Assembly (NCBI RefSeq): GCF_000143415.4
Contig: NW_003314276.1
Location: forward strand, 941,165 to 1,005,164
Direction: 5' to 3'
DNA: 64,000 nucleotides
DNA from: Selaginella moellendorffii
Taxonomy: Eukaryota > Streptophyta > Lycopodiopsida > Selaginellales > Selaginellaceae
In this document: positions 47,241 through 62,679 of the stretch, piece by piece
Numbering within the stretch: the first letter of the stretch is position 1
How the letters are laid out: each line of letters begins with the position of its first letter
Notes under the pieces: model-generated
What the model saw: the letters and a program-made list of their open reading frames with translations, nothing else
Database searches by the model: none
What the model was told of the DNA's origin: nothing
Position numbers and translations under genes: made by a program

Positions 47241-50200
47241 TGTCTAAATCTCCCTTTCCTTTTAATTTTTTCTCATTTCTTTTTTTTTACTCTTTCTTTT
47301 TCATTCATTTTCATGGTAGAGCAGTAGTCTCCTCCTCTTTTGACTCTGGAGTAGCAGTTGGTGCATTTGCAATTAAACAACCAAACTCAATTGATGGTGG
47401 CATTTATGGCACGTGGTACAACTCCTCTTGCTCTTGGTGCTAATCCTCGTGTTTGGCCGGAGTTCTTTCGTGGGAATCCTGGGAATGATGTGTACTATTG
47501 GTTTGATTATTTCATGGTGATTGCCACATATCATTCTTGGGATGATGCTCAACGTTTGCATGAGTTTCCCACGTGTCTCCAAAGGACGGCGTGTTGCAGT
47601 GGTACAATAGTTTAAGCATAGCCACTCGTGGGGATTGGAGTGTTCTTCCATGTGTTTTCAAACGCACATTCGGACATGCTAATGATTATAATGANNNNNN
47701 NNNNNNNNNNNNNNNNNNNNNNNNNNNNNNNNNNNNNNNNNNNNNNNNNNNNNNNNNNNNNNNNNNNNNNNNNNNNNNNNNNNNNNNNNNNNNNACATTG
47801 CATCATCTTCGTCAGGGCTATCTGAGTTAGTGATGCAATTTAGCATCCATTTCCAAGCCTTTTGCTTCGTGTGGAGCCAAATACATCAGAGCTAATCAAG
47901 CTAGGAATGTTGTGGCTAGCACTTCGTCAAAATCTTATCTGACTTGTGCATGCATTTGCTCCAGCCACCTTTGATAATACTCTTCGCTAGGCATAACGTT
48001 ATGAAACGTTGCCTCTTCCACTTCTCGTTGCACGTCCTTCCGCTCCACTTCATGTAAGTGATGGTCTTGTTCCCATGAAGGTTGATGCTGCTGCTACTCG
48101 AGTCTAAGGACAAGGGCAAGGACGTGGTCGTGGCCGCGATGTTCGCTGTTAGGCATATGATAAAGTTGGTCACACTTATCGACATTGTTAGTATTTTCCG
48201 AATTGGCAACCTCCATTTTTTGGGTGGAGACCTTGTTGTCAACAACGTCTTGTTGGTCCTGTTGTAGTGGAAGGTCTGAACACCGAGATACATTTGGGAA
48301 ACAAGGAGTTGTGTGAGTAATGGAGGGACCTTGCACGAATAAGTCAGTGACCCCTCCATCTTTCTTTCGAGAGTATTATCAAGGGGTTCACTCGGCACCA
48401 ATTCATTCAGTATTTACTTTCCAAGCTCGTTTTTATAACAAGAGTTCTTTTATTATTCTTTCTGTATTGGTTGATACATGTTCAAGTTTATCTTCTATTG
48501 CTCAACTTATTGCCACATGTTGCCATTTACACTTGCATCGTGTGGTAGAGACAATTTTCATTTATTATGGCAACCGCTGTACACATGCATGTGCAAGGGA
48601 TGAGGCAAACCTAGTTGTGCGTGTGGCAGATCTTGAGCTTGGGTTATAGTCATTGAGGGTGGTGCCGAGTCAAGCTTTTAACCTCATTCTTGGTATAGAT
48701 TAGTTGTAGTGCAATTATGCCAAGTATAACTTTGAGACTTCTCCCCCTTGTTTCATACTTCTTTATATTTCATTTGTTCCTTTCACTTCTGTACCTCTTC
48801 GTCCCTCTTCTTCTACCTCTGCTTTGATTACTTTTGTTTCCCCACTATTTCTTCCTATGTTTCCATTTTGTTTTGCTCTTCCCTTTTCTGATCCCTTTGA
48901 CAATCTTTGTATTGCAGCAGTTGACTGGTTTATGAAAGAGTATGCCAATCTCTTTGAATTTGATCTATTGTTTAGGGCCAAAATTGCCATACGTCATCCA
49001 ATTCCAATCGGGGATGCTCATCCAATCAAGGTTCCTGTTCGTCATTAGTCACCGAAAGAAATCAAGATTTTATATGCAAATGTCAAGAAAATGTTGGAAA
49101 AGGGTGTTATTCTTATTATGTAAGTTGTGGAGTACTTGGGCATGTGAACCTCATCTTGTGACAAAGCCTGATGGGAGTATTCATTTTTGCATTAACTATT
49201 GTCCATTAAATGAAGTGACAATTCCAAATGTGTACCTTCTTCTTCACACTATTGATCTCTTGGATCATCTGAGAAGAAGTTGTTGGTTCACCAAGCTAGA
49301 TTTTGCTTCTGGGTAATGGCAAGTACCGATGGCTGAAGAAGATATTCCTAAGACTGTTTTTCGTACACTGTTTGGTTTATATGAGTTCTTGGTGATGCCG
49401 TTTGGTTTGAACAATGCTCCAACGACTTTCCATCAGATGATAGACGAGGTTCTTTGCGATATGCCAGAGATAACTATTGACTTCATTGATGATATCTCAA
49501 TCCACTCAGAGGGGATGTGGAAGGAACACATCTGTGATATTTGTAAAGTGTTGGATCAATTACGGGATGTGGGTTTAAAGCTAAAGCAGTCGAAGTGCGT
49601 GTTTGGGTCTAAGGACACAACTTATCTTGGGTACTATATTTCTCATGAGGGTTTGCAAGTTGATACTGACAAACTTGTGGTTGTTCTAAAGTTCCCTACT
49701 TTAAAGTGTGTGAATGATGTGCAATGCTTCCTGGGCAAGGTGTAGTATCTCGTTCGTTTTGTGGATCATCTTTCTAATCACACTGCACTGCTATGAGTGT
49801 TGCTGAAGTCATCAACGTCATCTTTCATCTGGTCTCCAGATTGTGAATGGGCGTTCATGGGTCTTAAAGAAATATTAACGACTCCTTTGGTGTTAGCATA
49901 TTCTGACTACACTTGACCTTTCATTTTGCACATGGATGCTTCTGATATTGGTCTTGAAGGTGAGTTGATGCAAGAGAGCCCGAGTGTGCCTAGTCAGTGC
50001 TATCATATTACTTATATAAGCCGTACATTACAACCAATGGAGGTGAACTACTCCACGACAAAGAAAGAGTGTTTAGTAGCAGTTTGGGGTTTCGAAAAAC
50101 TTTATGCATATCTATATGGTTCTTGAACGTTATTAAAAGGTGATCATGCTATCATTACTTCATTATTGAAGTGGAAAAACTTAGTTGGTCATACTGCTCA

Positions 50201-51985
50201 GTGAGCTTTGAAGTTTCAGATATATGATTTTGATGTTGTTCATCACCTAGGGAGTTCTATAGCTGATACTGATGCCCTTTCTTGAGCTCCTCCTCCTCCT
50301 TCGCTCTCTTCTCATGTTTTTGACAAACTTATTGTTCCAGCATCTATGGATTTTCTAGACAAAGATTCTGTGCCATTGGCAATTGTTGTACTTCATGTTC
50401 AATGTTCATAAGATGCAAAACAAGACTTACCTTCTCTTGATGAGGTTCGTGAGACTCAAAAGATTGAGTTGTGGATTCGAAGGCTTCGAGAAAGGTTTGA
50501 GAATCTTGCATCACTTACTAATGACTTGCCATTCCGGCATTTACATTCTCAATATCGCCTTGAAGACAGACTTCTTTATTTTGTGGGATAGATCTTAATG
50601 ATATTTTATAACTGGTGGTGCCTTCTATCTTTATTCTATGGTTTTTCCATGTTTACCATGATTCTCCTGTTCTAGGTGGGCATATAGGACATCATTGTGT
50701 GACCAAAAAGTTGCACAGATCTTTCTATTGGTCGGAGATATGACACAATGTTATCTGGTATGTGCGTAGTTATGTTTGGTGTTAAGCTCGTAATACTCCT
50801 CCTCGTGCTACAGATGGAGTCAATTGTAAATTCTCGTCCGTTTGAATTGGTGGCATTTGATTTTATGAGACCTTTTCCACGATCGATTGTTGACAATAAG
50901 TATGTTATTATTGCTTCTGACTACTTGATTTGTTTGGTGGAAGTTGGTGCTTTTGCTAGCGCCTCTACAACTACTGTTGGATACTTCCTCCTCAATCGAG
51001 TGGTGTTCTAGCATTCTTATCTAGAGCGGATTCTTTCGGATAATAGTCTCACATTTATAGCTGAGGCATTTCATGTTTTGATGTCTCGGTTGGGGATACG
51101 CCACACTTTCACATCTTATCATCCACAATCAGATGGTTTGGTGGAATAGCTTATTTGGATGTTCAAAGGGATGATTGCAAAGTACGTGAATTTTCAGCAT
51201 TCAAATTGGGATAGTTATTTGCTGTGTCTTCAGTATGCATATGTCATAGGGTGTAGAGTTCTATAAGTGTTTCACCATATAAACTCCTATATGGTCATGA
51301 TCCAATATTACTAATGGAGCTGGGTTTACCTTCGCAATTGCCACAAGGTGCCGATGCTAGATCATGGGATCAATATTTTACGAGCATTCTTCCACTTATC
51401 CAAGTAGAGTCTACTGAACACTTATGCCACGTACAAGTGGGACAATAATGGTGCTAGAACTCCCATCATTGTCCACTTGTGGAGTACAAAGTAAATGACT
51501 TGGTGTTAGTTTGTTTTCCCCATCTCACAGTACATGGTTTATCTAAAGGGCTCTTTGTTTAGTGGAAAGGACCATATCAAGTGTTGCAGCAAGTTTGACC
51601 ACAAATTTATGAGGTTTGGCATGTATTCAACAAGCCAATCCTTTAGAAATTATGCATGTGCAATGGTTGAAACACTTTGTACAAAGGGATCAAGAACAGT
51701 TAATACCACCTATAGATCTACCAATGCCTCCTCCTAATATTCCTCTAGATCCCGGCCCATCTATAAGAGAATCTTGATGGTCTTCCATTATTCTGAGATG
51801 AGGGGATGATGTGAGGTCCAAGTGTATGGCTATGATACCATATATTAATATTAGCGTAGTGGGATTTTGGTAGCCGTCAGGTTGGTTTCAATCCAGACCA
51901 CTCACTCCTATATATAAGCTAGGGTTTTTGGGCTAATTAATATGCATATTTTCTATATTCCCTTTCCATATTCCATGCACTCACA
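46917..51985 (+). mobile_element. Ty3/gypsy retrotransposon (element C), decayed, with gap
   Basis: 5' LTR 46917-47101 and 3' LTR 51810-51985 share CCATATATTAATA, GTGGGATTTTGGTAG, the TATA-like box and CACTCACA. A polypurine tract (GAGATGAGGGGATGA) lies directly before the 3' LTR. In between, on the plus strand: a gag-like stretch near 47358-47615; a protease-like VLVDTCSS segment near 48460; RT at 49120-49745 (VTKPDGS, FTKLDFASG, VMPFGLNNAP, FIDDI); RNase H from about 49930 (HMDASD); and integrase at 50660-51250 (FELVAFDFM, ILSDNSLTF, SYHPQSDGLVE). Many in-frame stops interrupt it, so it is not active. The 100-base gap lies in or near gag. LTR divergence indicates an old insertion. Confidence 0.9.
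47695..47794. other. Assembly gap of 100 N
   Basis: Exactly 100 N, a conventional placeholder of unknown true length. It falls inside the gag part of element C, next to the tandem duplication, so the local assembly is worth doubting. Confidence 0.99.
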
Positions 51986-52390
51986 TAGGAAAAATCTCAA
52001 GATGTTATAGAATGGTCACTACAAAATATATTTCATCCTCCATTCTAACTTCATTCTAAGAAAATTCTTTTAAATATTTAATTCTTTTATATTTCCTCAT
52101 GCCTCTTTTACAGCCTTATTAAATGCTTCTTTTATGCCACCATAAACCATAACATCCTTTTCAATTCCAAGTTTCAAACTCTAAATTATCAAACTTTAAA
52201 TTTTCAAACTCCATTCTCTTGAATTTCAATTATCAGCTAGTGAGTGGGATATAGAAATATGTATATTAATTGGTTTAGGCCCCTACTTATATATAAAAAT
52301 GGATGGACCAGATTTAGTCTTAAATGAACAGTCTATATACTATAGTACTTTAAAGTAATACATGAATGTATATATTTATATGTATGTATG

Positions 52391-52422
<32 letters not shown>

Positions 52423-53411
52423 TTTAAAACCTTACACTATCCTCCCCTCTGGAAGAAAGTAATAAGTTAGATGGAATATTTAGAGCTTGTACTAGGTGAT
52501 GATAAACTACTATAAGAATTTGAAACTCCCTCAAAACCACTAGTAAAGTTGTTGACAACCATGACTAAAACAAAACCCAAAGTCATGGCCTAAACATCAG
52601 TTGACTATGGAATCTTGATGCACTAGTTGCAACTTTGTGTGCAACTATCAAATGCTCAAACTAATTATGAAGTCATAACTTTGAGCCAAAGCAAAAGACT
52701 TTGAGAACCACTGTAGTCCATAAAATACTATTGTAGCAAATAATACATTTTGCATTCAAGTTTTACCAATAATCCTCCGAAATAACCATTAACTCAAACT
52801 TATAACCATAAACAAAATCTATTTCTTCATCCTTGTTTAACACTACATATAGGAGGTTGGATTCACTCCATTCATCCTTTACATCCTCTTTATCCCCTCA
52901 TCAAGGGAAAAAAAATTCTGAAGTATTGACTCTATTTGAACTTGTTACACTCATCTTTATTTTGCTATTTATATTTGGCCTCACTCCACCATTGCATTTA
53001 TTTGGCCTTAGTACATTGGGGTTGGATGTTTCATTCAGACTCACTATGTTCGTCCTCATTCCACAATCCATGTTGTTTATCTTCACTCCACAACTGTATC
53101 CACTCACCCTTACTCCATCATCAAGGCTAGACCCCTTTTACCCCCTCCTCTAAAGATAAAAAAGTTTAAAGTGTTAGGGCAAAAAGGAGAAAACAAGAAA
53201 AATTGAGGAAAAACCATTGTGGAATATGAAAAAGTGGATAAAGAAGCATTAGAAAAGGAAGTTGCAATAGTTTGTAATACAAAAATAAAGAAATCAAAAG
53301 AAAGATATATGCTTAAAGTTTGGAAAATAGAGGACTTCCTATTATAAAATACTTCAATTACTATAATATAAGTAAAAGATTCACACCTCTCAACCTTCTT
53401 AACTATAATCT

Positions 53412-54359
53412 CCTGAGTTTTGGACTTTTTAGAAAGTCACCCAACCCAATACTATTCAAATTCAAGGACGCTTAACCCCAAGTAACCCAAGACCCTTAAC
53501 TAATTGAGGTATATTTTTGTTCATAGGCCTTTTCCTTTTATATTTGAACTTCTATGGATTGTATTTCGAATCATTCCTTTTAATTATTTACAATCCATTA
53601 CACTTCTTAACAAGTTTATGCCCTTGTGAACGGAAGTTAAAAGCTATAACTCTTTTAAGAGCTTTTCTCTTTTGACACCTTACCCCTCGAGTCAAGCCTA
53701 GCCAAAGTGAACTAGACTTATTAGATGTCAATCTTAATATGAGAGCCCCGCTCTCTCGACACCCTACCCCTCGGGTTGAGCCTAGCTGGAGTGAACTAAA
53801 TGTCAATTTCAATATATTGTGTAATTCCCTTATCTAATTAATAGAGTCAGACCTGACATATGTTAATCTTAACATATGGTATGATTCCCTTAGCTAACCA
53901 CCATGCTTCCTTACAAGTTCATGCCTTCGTGAACTGAAGTTGAGGGTCGCAACACTCTTGAGAGCCCTGCTTTATTGACTCCCTACTCCTCGGATCAAGC
54001 CTAGCCAGAGCAAATTGGACTTGCCAGATGTCAATCTTAACATGTAGTATGATTCCTTTAGCCAATCAATAGTCAGACCTAATAGATATTAATCTCAATA
54101 TGTGATGTGATTCCCTTAGCCAACTAACAGAGTCGGTTTGACACCCTCTGATACCAAATGTTAAGGGTCTGGGACTTTTTGGGAGGTCACCTAACCTAGT
54201 ATTATTTAAATCCAAGGATGCTTAACCTTAAGTATCCCAAAACCCTTAACCAATTGGAAAAAAGTATGCCCTCTTGTTTATGGGCCCTTTTTCTTTATAT
54301 TTAAACTTTTATGGATTATATTTCAAGTTGTTCTCGTTTGTTGCTTACATCAATACACA
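53412..54359 (-). mobile_element. TRIM-like miniature LTR element nested in element D
   Basis: Two direct repeats of about 190-200 bp (53412-53602 and 54159-54359) flank about 556 bp without coding capacity. The right repeat has TG...CA ends (TGTTAAGGGTCTGGG to CAATACACA). Next to it, CTCTGATACCAAA is the complement of the initiator-methionine tRNA primer site TTTGGTATCAGAG, so the element runs on the minus strand with the right repeat as 5' LTR. The internal part holds about three diverged copies of a block containing CCCTACCCCTCG, AGCCTAGC and AGATGTCAATCTTAA. Size and layout match terminal-repeat retrotransposons in miniature. Confidence 0.75.
54146..54158 (-). promoter_or_regulatory. tRNA-iMet primer binding site of the TRIM-like element
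   Basis: Minus strand reads TTTGGTATCAGAG, an 11-base match to the canonical plant LTR-element primer site, two bases from the 5' LTR end. Confidence 0.8.
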
Positions 54360-55543
54360 ATTCAACACTTGAGATGGGAAAATCAATAATAATATTCACA
54401 CTTTTAAGGGAATATATAAACTCCTCAACAACAATGGTAAAGTAAAGCTCTCAAAAGCACTCACAAGTGGGGATATGCATTTAACTTGAAACTTTAGCCA
54501 AAATGACTCAACCTTTGGAACAAAGGAATATTCAACACCAAAACCAATCAAAGACTCTATTAATGAAATAAAAACAAGATTTTCAACTTTATGCACACAC
54601 TCAACTTCTAGATTAGTATGAGGAGGATAAAAAACACTCAACTCAACTTTAGGCTAAGAATAAGAATTATTAAAGTTATAAATGATTGATATGCCAGGAA
54701 AAGAAAACACTGCAAATGAGGAAGAAATACTAAGAACATGAGAAAGTGGCTTAAACTGAGAAATAAGAAAAAGGTTGGGAAAGAGCAGAAGGTAAAAAGA
54801 AATAATCAAATGGCAAATTGAAAAATTAATATCTACCTTACAAAATCTCCACTTCATCTTCAAAGGTATTTCTATAATAATCAAGCTTATCAAAATGATC
54901 TGGAATCCACTCGAGCTCATACACATCATCTTCCCATAAACTCGATCCTTGAATATTTTCCAAGAACCAAACTACATCATTCATAACTTGCTAATCAATG
55001 TCACAATTATGCTTCACAAGAGATGGTAGAACACCGAGAATAAAACAAACTGTGTAATCATATCCTATAGAAGTTGGAGACATTAACACACCAAAGATGG
55101 GCATAGCACCAATATAATCACACTTCATAGCACAAAAGTTTGATCCAACGAAATAACAATAGCAACCTCAAGTGACATATTCCTTAATCGATGACAATGT
55201 GGCATTGAAGATTAAAAGAAAATGTAAATCTAAGCACAATGATAGCTAGAGTTCTAAATCTTGCAAAAAGCTAATACAAATCTAGATCTAAGAAAATGAA
55301 GAAATAAGAACAAAAAACATGATCCCGAACACTAAAGCAAAACATTGCTAAAAAGTTTTGCTTTTCAAGGACAAATTGTAATGCCTATGTCTTCACCAAT
55401 GTGAGTGTTCGGGAAATAAAAATAGGTATACTAATTAGGGTTTAACCCCTGTTTATATACAAGAATAGATGGACCAAATTCAGTCATAAATAGATAGTCT
55501 ATATATTATAGTACTATAATTAATGTATTAGATAGCCATGGTA

Positions 55544-55586
<43 letters not shown>

Positions 55587-55605
55587 CACACACACAAATT
55601 TTACA

Positions 55606-58133
<2,528 letters not shown>

Positions 58134-60168
58134 ATGGCGTCTGAGAAGCGGCAACTGCAGGAGAATTCGGTGATACAAGTGTTTGGATTTGGGCGGTCCT
58201 GGTCATTTGTGAGTGGCGCCACTGCGGGAGAAGCCACCGACTTCGTGGCCCGTAGGCACAACAGAGCAGTGGAGGACGTAGCGATGGAGGACATTTCCTC
58301 GTCATCAGGAGGAGTGATACTAGTCCGTGGGACGCAGCTAGTTGCAGGGCGCAGGTACGTTTTCATCCCCGTCGTCAAGCCCGTCACTGCTCCTAAACGA
58401 ACGTTCGCAGTCGGGGGTATTGCTGATCCTGAGAAGCACTACTATTTGGCTCCAGACGTGGCCCTGCTGGTTTCCAAGCTCAAAGGTGGCAGATACTGCG
58501 TTCTCACAGGTGCTCGTCAAACTGGGAAGAGCACAATGGCGATGGCTTGCAAGGCGCAGCTGTCAATGGAACCAGGCTTCTGTGTTGTCTACTTGGACAA
58601 GGTGAATGCAGATGGAATGACGAGCAAGAGTATGTTCTGGGGTCTGCTCTGGGATCATCTGCATGGCAAGTGTAGCCTGTTGTTTCCGGCCAAGCCTTCG
58701 GGAGAGCAGATATTCACTGAGTGGAATTTCAAGTCGCTGTTTCTCAAGCAGAATCTGCCCCTCAAGGTGATCCTGATTGTGGACGAGGCTGATACGTTGC
58801 TGAGCGCTCCGCCTGACTTCCTTGGCGATTTATTCAGCACTCTCAAGGGAATGAGAGACGACACAGACTACAACTTTAACGGTATCTTACTCGTTGGAGT
58901 TGAGACGGTCAAGGACTTCCTGGCACAGCAGCGTGATCATCGACGGAATACTGCTGCTGAACAGAACATCGTCTATACAGAGAGTCCTTCCCCCAGCAGG
59001 TACTCACCATTTTCACATAGTTTCCTCGCGCAGCCAGGGAGGTTTGGAGTGGAACATGTGGAAGATCTGCTTCGGCAAGCAGAATCTGAGCGACCAGGAG
59101 TAAAAATCGCAGTGGAAAGAATTGCTACCTCTGTTATAGAGTTGACGGGTGGTCACAAAGGCCTAGTTGGTTCGTGCTTGGACTACTTAGTGAATAATGA
59201 GCTGTGGAATAGCAGGCAGTGGATCGAGGAAGCAGAATCTGGCCAGCTTGTGAACTATGTCTTTGGGCAGCAAACTTTTGGTCGGATTCTCAAGTCTTTC
59301 AGAAGCCATGCAGCTGGCAAGTACTTCGACCTGCTTAAAACGTTCCTTGCTGCGAAAAGTCGTCACTGTGACGAAGAAATGGTGGTGCAACTGCGAAACC
59401 TCATTGCCGAAGGTGTATTACATTCACAGCCGGCAGCGGGCGGTGGCTATGATGTGCAAATTTCTTCACCGCTACTACGAGATGTTATATTTCGACGATG
59501 CGTCGTTACAAGCGACAGCGTCAACCCGCCACCAGATCCTTATAGGCTTGACCACTTATGGGTGATTATGGAGGCACTTAGGAGCTTCGATGGGGAATCA
59601 ATGTGCAGGCCAGACTGCTTAAAGGCGACCGGGGAGATTTCCGAGTACTCGTTCCAGTTTGTGTTGTTTACCAGGCTCAAAGCCATTTTCAGGCAAGCGT
59701 ACCCGTTCATGGACATTAAGGTCTTACCTGAATCCAAGCAAGCCGTGGAGTATTTGGAGAAGCGAGACACTCAGGTAGAGTGTTTCCAGTTTCTGTTTCA
59801 TACAGGTTGTGTGACTTGCTCTCCGTTTTCAGGAACGGGTTGACATATTAGTGCGAAACAACAACAATTTCACAAAGTTCGCGTTTGAGCTAGTTGTCAA
59901 CGATGGTGTGGAAGGCCATCTGTTGAAGGCTGTGCGCTATGCTTCACAACACAGTGCGCTAGTGTTCGTTATCAATTTCACTATGGAAGATACACCTGAA
60001 ATTCGGATTCCAGAGCATGCCTCAGTAGTCTTCGTCTCGGTGCAGTTAAATCCAAATGGGAACAAAACATCAGCTAAAGTGACAATCGTAGACATCGATG
60101 GACCTCAACCGGTGATGCATTTAGAATTGACTAAGTGGGATGGTAAGATGTCGTTTGATCACATATAA
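58134..60168 (+). CDS. Crinkler (CRN)-like P-loop ATPase with nuclease-like C-terminus
   Basis: Two exons, 58134-59774 and 59833-60168, separated by a 58-base GT-AG intron in phase 0, give 658 residues. Residues 1-80 form a small N-terminal domain ending LVAGRRYVFIPV, like the ubiquitin-like header of CRN proteins. A P-loop ATPase follows: Walker A GARQTGKST (126-134), Walker B VILIVDEAD (about 212-220), then ILLVGVETV. From about 470 comes a helical segment with SEYSFQFVLFTRL, then RVDILVR (D551) and FAFELVVN (E567 or nearby), resembling a PD-(D/E)XK fold in which the usual lysine after E is valine. CRN-type proteins are known from oomycetes, chytrids and some plants, and are proposed to act in the nucleus in conflict between organisms. 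The gene is intact and isolated among repeats. Assignment rests on architecture and motifs, not a search. Confidence 0.7.
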
Positions 60169-61225
60169 TACGAAGGCATGCTCGCAAGTTTGACATTGAA
60201 GCAAGCGAACTAGTAGTTTACAAAGAGTTACCTTCATAAAATAATTGTTCATTCTCCATTGCATCCATGACCATTATATTTCCTGTCTGGTGCACTGTCT
60301 TCTAGCCATTGGATTATGCCAGTGACAGTGGCCGAGGATAATCTTGAGATGTCATTTCAATTTTCTGTGCAATTTTCTCCACAAAATTACCAAAGAAGAA
60401 TTCATATTAACTTTAGGATTAGTGAGTAATGTTACTGAAATTTTATAATTTTATTAAATTTTAAAATAAACATGTGAGGAGTATATTAACTATGGTAGAA
60501 ATTAAACTTCAAACCTTTGCATTTTAACTTAATACTTATTATACATATAAGATTAATATGGATTTGTACCCAGAGTGTTCAACACAAATTAATCTTTCTT
60601 CTTCATTATTAAGTAATTTATTAAAAGTTTGACCATCTTCAATTCTTTTGACAAGTTTGAACACTCTGATATTAATATGGTTTTCCTAGATCTTATTCTT
60701 CAACTTCAATCAGATATCAATACTTTGCAAAAGTCATATTAGATATTGGAGTAATATATAATAGTTCATTCATAGCACCAAGAGGTTTTTAGTTTTGAGC
60801 CAAAGAATGATATGCTAGTAATATTTGATGGCACAATGGTCTTGAGTCTATAACTTTTTGAACTAAGTCAAAATTTAAATTATCATATAATATAGCTAAT
60901 ATTCCACTCTAACTTCTTGTATAGGATTAATCAAATCCCTTCTTATTAGGATGCCTCTTTTTTAATTATTTTCACTTTTTGAAAAGAATGGTTTTGTTTT
61001 TCAACTCTTTTATTCAGCACTTCACTAGTATGTTCAATGATATTGATTAAGAGTGCATTATTATCAACAAGTTGCAATAAGGCTTTCAATTTGCATTTAC
61101 TTATGCATCAAATACCATATGGTTGCCATTGATATATAGTGTAACTCTTATAGAACATTTTAGCCTTAGCCTTCATGAGGAGGTATAAAATTCTCATACT
61201 TCTTTTATCAAGATTTATTTGCTAA
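60169..61225. other. AT-rich intergenic DNA
   Basis: 3' flank of the CRN-like gene, then AT-rich sequence with no gene. Confidence 0.5.
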
Positions 61226-61227
61226 AT

Positions 61228-61415
61228 TTGGACTTTTTATGAGGTTATATATGCCATTATTATTCAAACTCAAAGACATTTAACCCCAAATATTCTCAAA
61301 CCCTTCATCAATTGAAAAGGGAGTGAATTTGTTTTATAGGCCATTTCTCCCTATATTTAAACTTTAATAGATCATTTTTCATTTTGTTTTCTTTGGTTAT
61401 TTACACCAATATCTT
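61228..61415 (-). repeat. TRIM-family LTR, isolated copy
   Basis: Matches the 53412-53602 and 54159-54359 repeats: TTGGACTTTTTATGAGG, ATTCAAACTCAAAGAC.TTTAACCCC and CCCTATATTTAAACTTTAATAGATC, ending TTATTTACACCAATA. No internal region is obvious on either side, so it is a solo or truncated LTR. Confidence 0.6.
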
Positions 61416-62679
61416 TTATAATTGCCATTGATTTTATTGTTTGTTATAATAATCAATTGCAAGAATATTGATTGAAGTATCATTATCAAACCTTTGTTCT
61501 TTGTCTTATGGCACTAGTCTTGGAACAATTAACAGAGCAATATTTTCAGCTTCATGCTCCATCCTCATGTGAATATAGCACTCATAGGTTTGGAAAATAA
61601 GAACATCTAACCTAATTAAATTACTCATCCTTTTTTACTCTTTTTGGCTCCATTCCTTTTTCATGAATCTCCAAACCTATCCACATCATTACTCAATTTC
61701 AATCCATTAAATCTATATTCTCTTTTCAGGTTTTAAATGACATTGATATGTTAATCTCATCAACTAGAAGTTTATACTTTCTCATAGCATTCTCTTTCAA
61801 TCAGCATAATATTTAACTTGTGTGTTGAATTTTTGGACAATCAATGAATCTCCTCTAGATTCATTACACATGAAATTGAGTTAGTAGGGGTAATAATATT
61901 TGGGACTTGTTGTAACATCTCTTTTAATGTTGTTAACATCCCAAACATCTTTATCATTTTTGGTCTTCTTTAGTTTGAGTTGATGAATCTAACAATGGAT
62001 TACAAGTGGTATGATGTTAATAAAAAAAAAATCCTTTTTTTATATACTCTTTTTATATTTATCTAATCCAAAATTTTCACATTTCTTTATATGAGTTTTG
62101 AGATATTGGCTATCAAAATCTTGATTTTATCTTCATAAGTACTATTTATTTAGCATCATCTTTATCAATCATTATTAAATCCACTCTTCCCTCCAAATAT
62201 GTTGACTTTAAAGATGTTTTTTACAAGAGGAGTATTGATATTTTACCAAACCATTGATTTTATGATTATCTTATTAATCTTGTAAAGGGGAAATTACCAC
62301 CATTTAGTCATATTTATAATCTTTCACTAGCAGAGTTGGATATATCAAAAAGAATCTTTCTAAAGTCTTATTTAATATTCTTAGTCTATAATTAATATAC
62401 TTATCTTTTTTATGCCCAAGAAGGGTAGGTCTTTTCATTTAGTAGTTAACAATTACAACCTAAACATATTCACTTCCATAAATCCATGAAGTGTTAAAAT
62501 AAAACCTTAAGGCTTAGATTTTTAGTGGAAATTAATATTTTATATTCATTATAACCACTTCAAATACATAGTGATGTATTTTAATCTAAGCAACACTTTT
62601 ATTGTTTTCCATATGGCAAATACTTTTTTTCATAACTTTTTTGATCTCTTCATTATTATTTATTTTGATAGCAATTTTA
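61416..62679. other. AT-rich DNA, no gene seen
   Basis: Very AT-rich with only short open stretches. Confidence 0.5.

Larger units (their letters stand above)
52238..55605 (-). mobile_element. LTR element D on the minus strand
   Basis: Two diverged direct repeats, 52238-52436 and 55400-55605, share GATGGACCA.ATT.AGTC, AGTCTATATA and an (AT)n run, and both end TTACA in plus orientation. Directly right of the left repeat, the minus strand has a polypurine tract (AGAGGGGAGGATAG) followed by TG, so the left repeat is the 3' LTR. The internal region has no recognisable gag or pol; the longest minus-strand open stretches (54396-54641, 54654-54929) match nothing I know. It is interrupted by the TRIM-like element at 53412-54359. 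Probably a non-autonomous or deleted LTR element. Confidence 0.55.

Noticed and set aside
47573-47830. Open frame across the N run
   Set aside because: The reading through unknown bases is meaningless.
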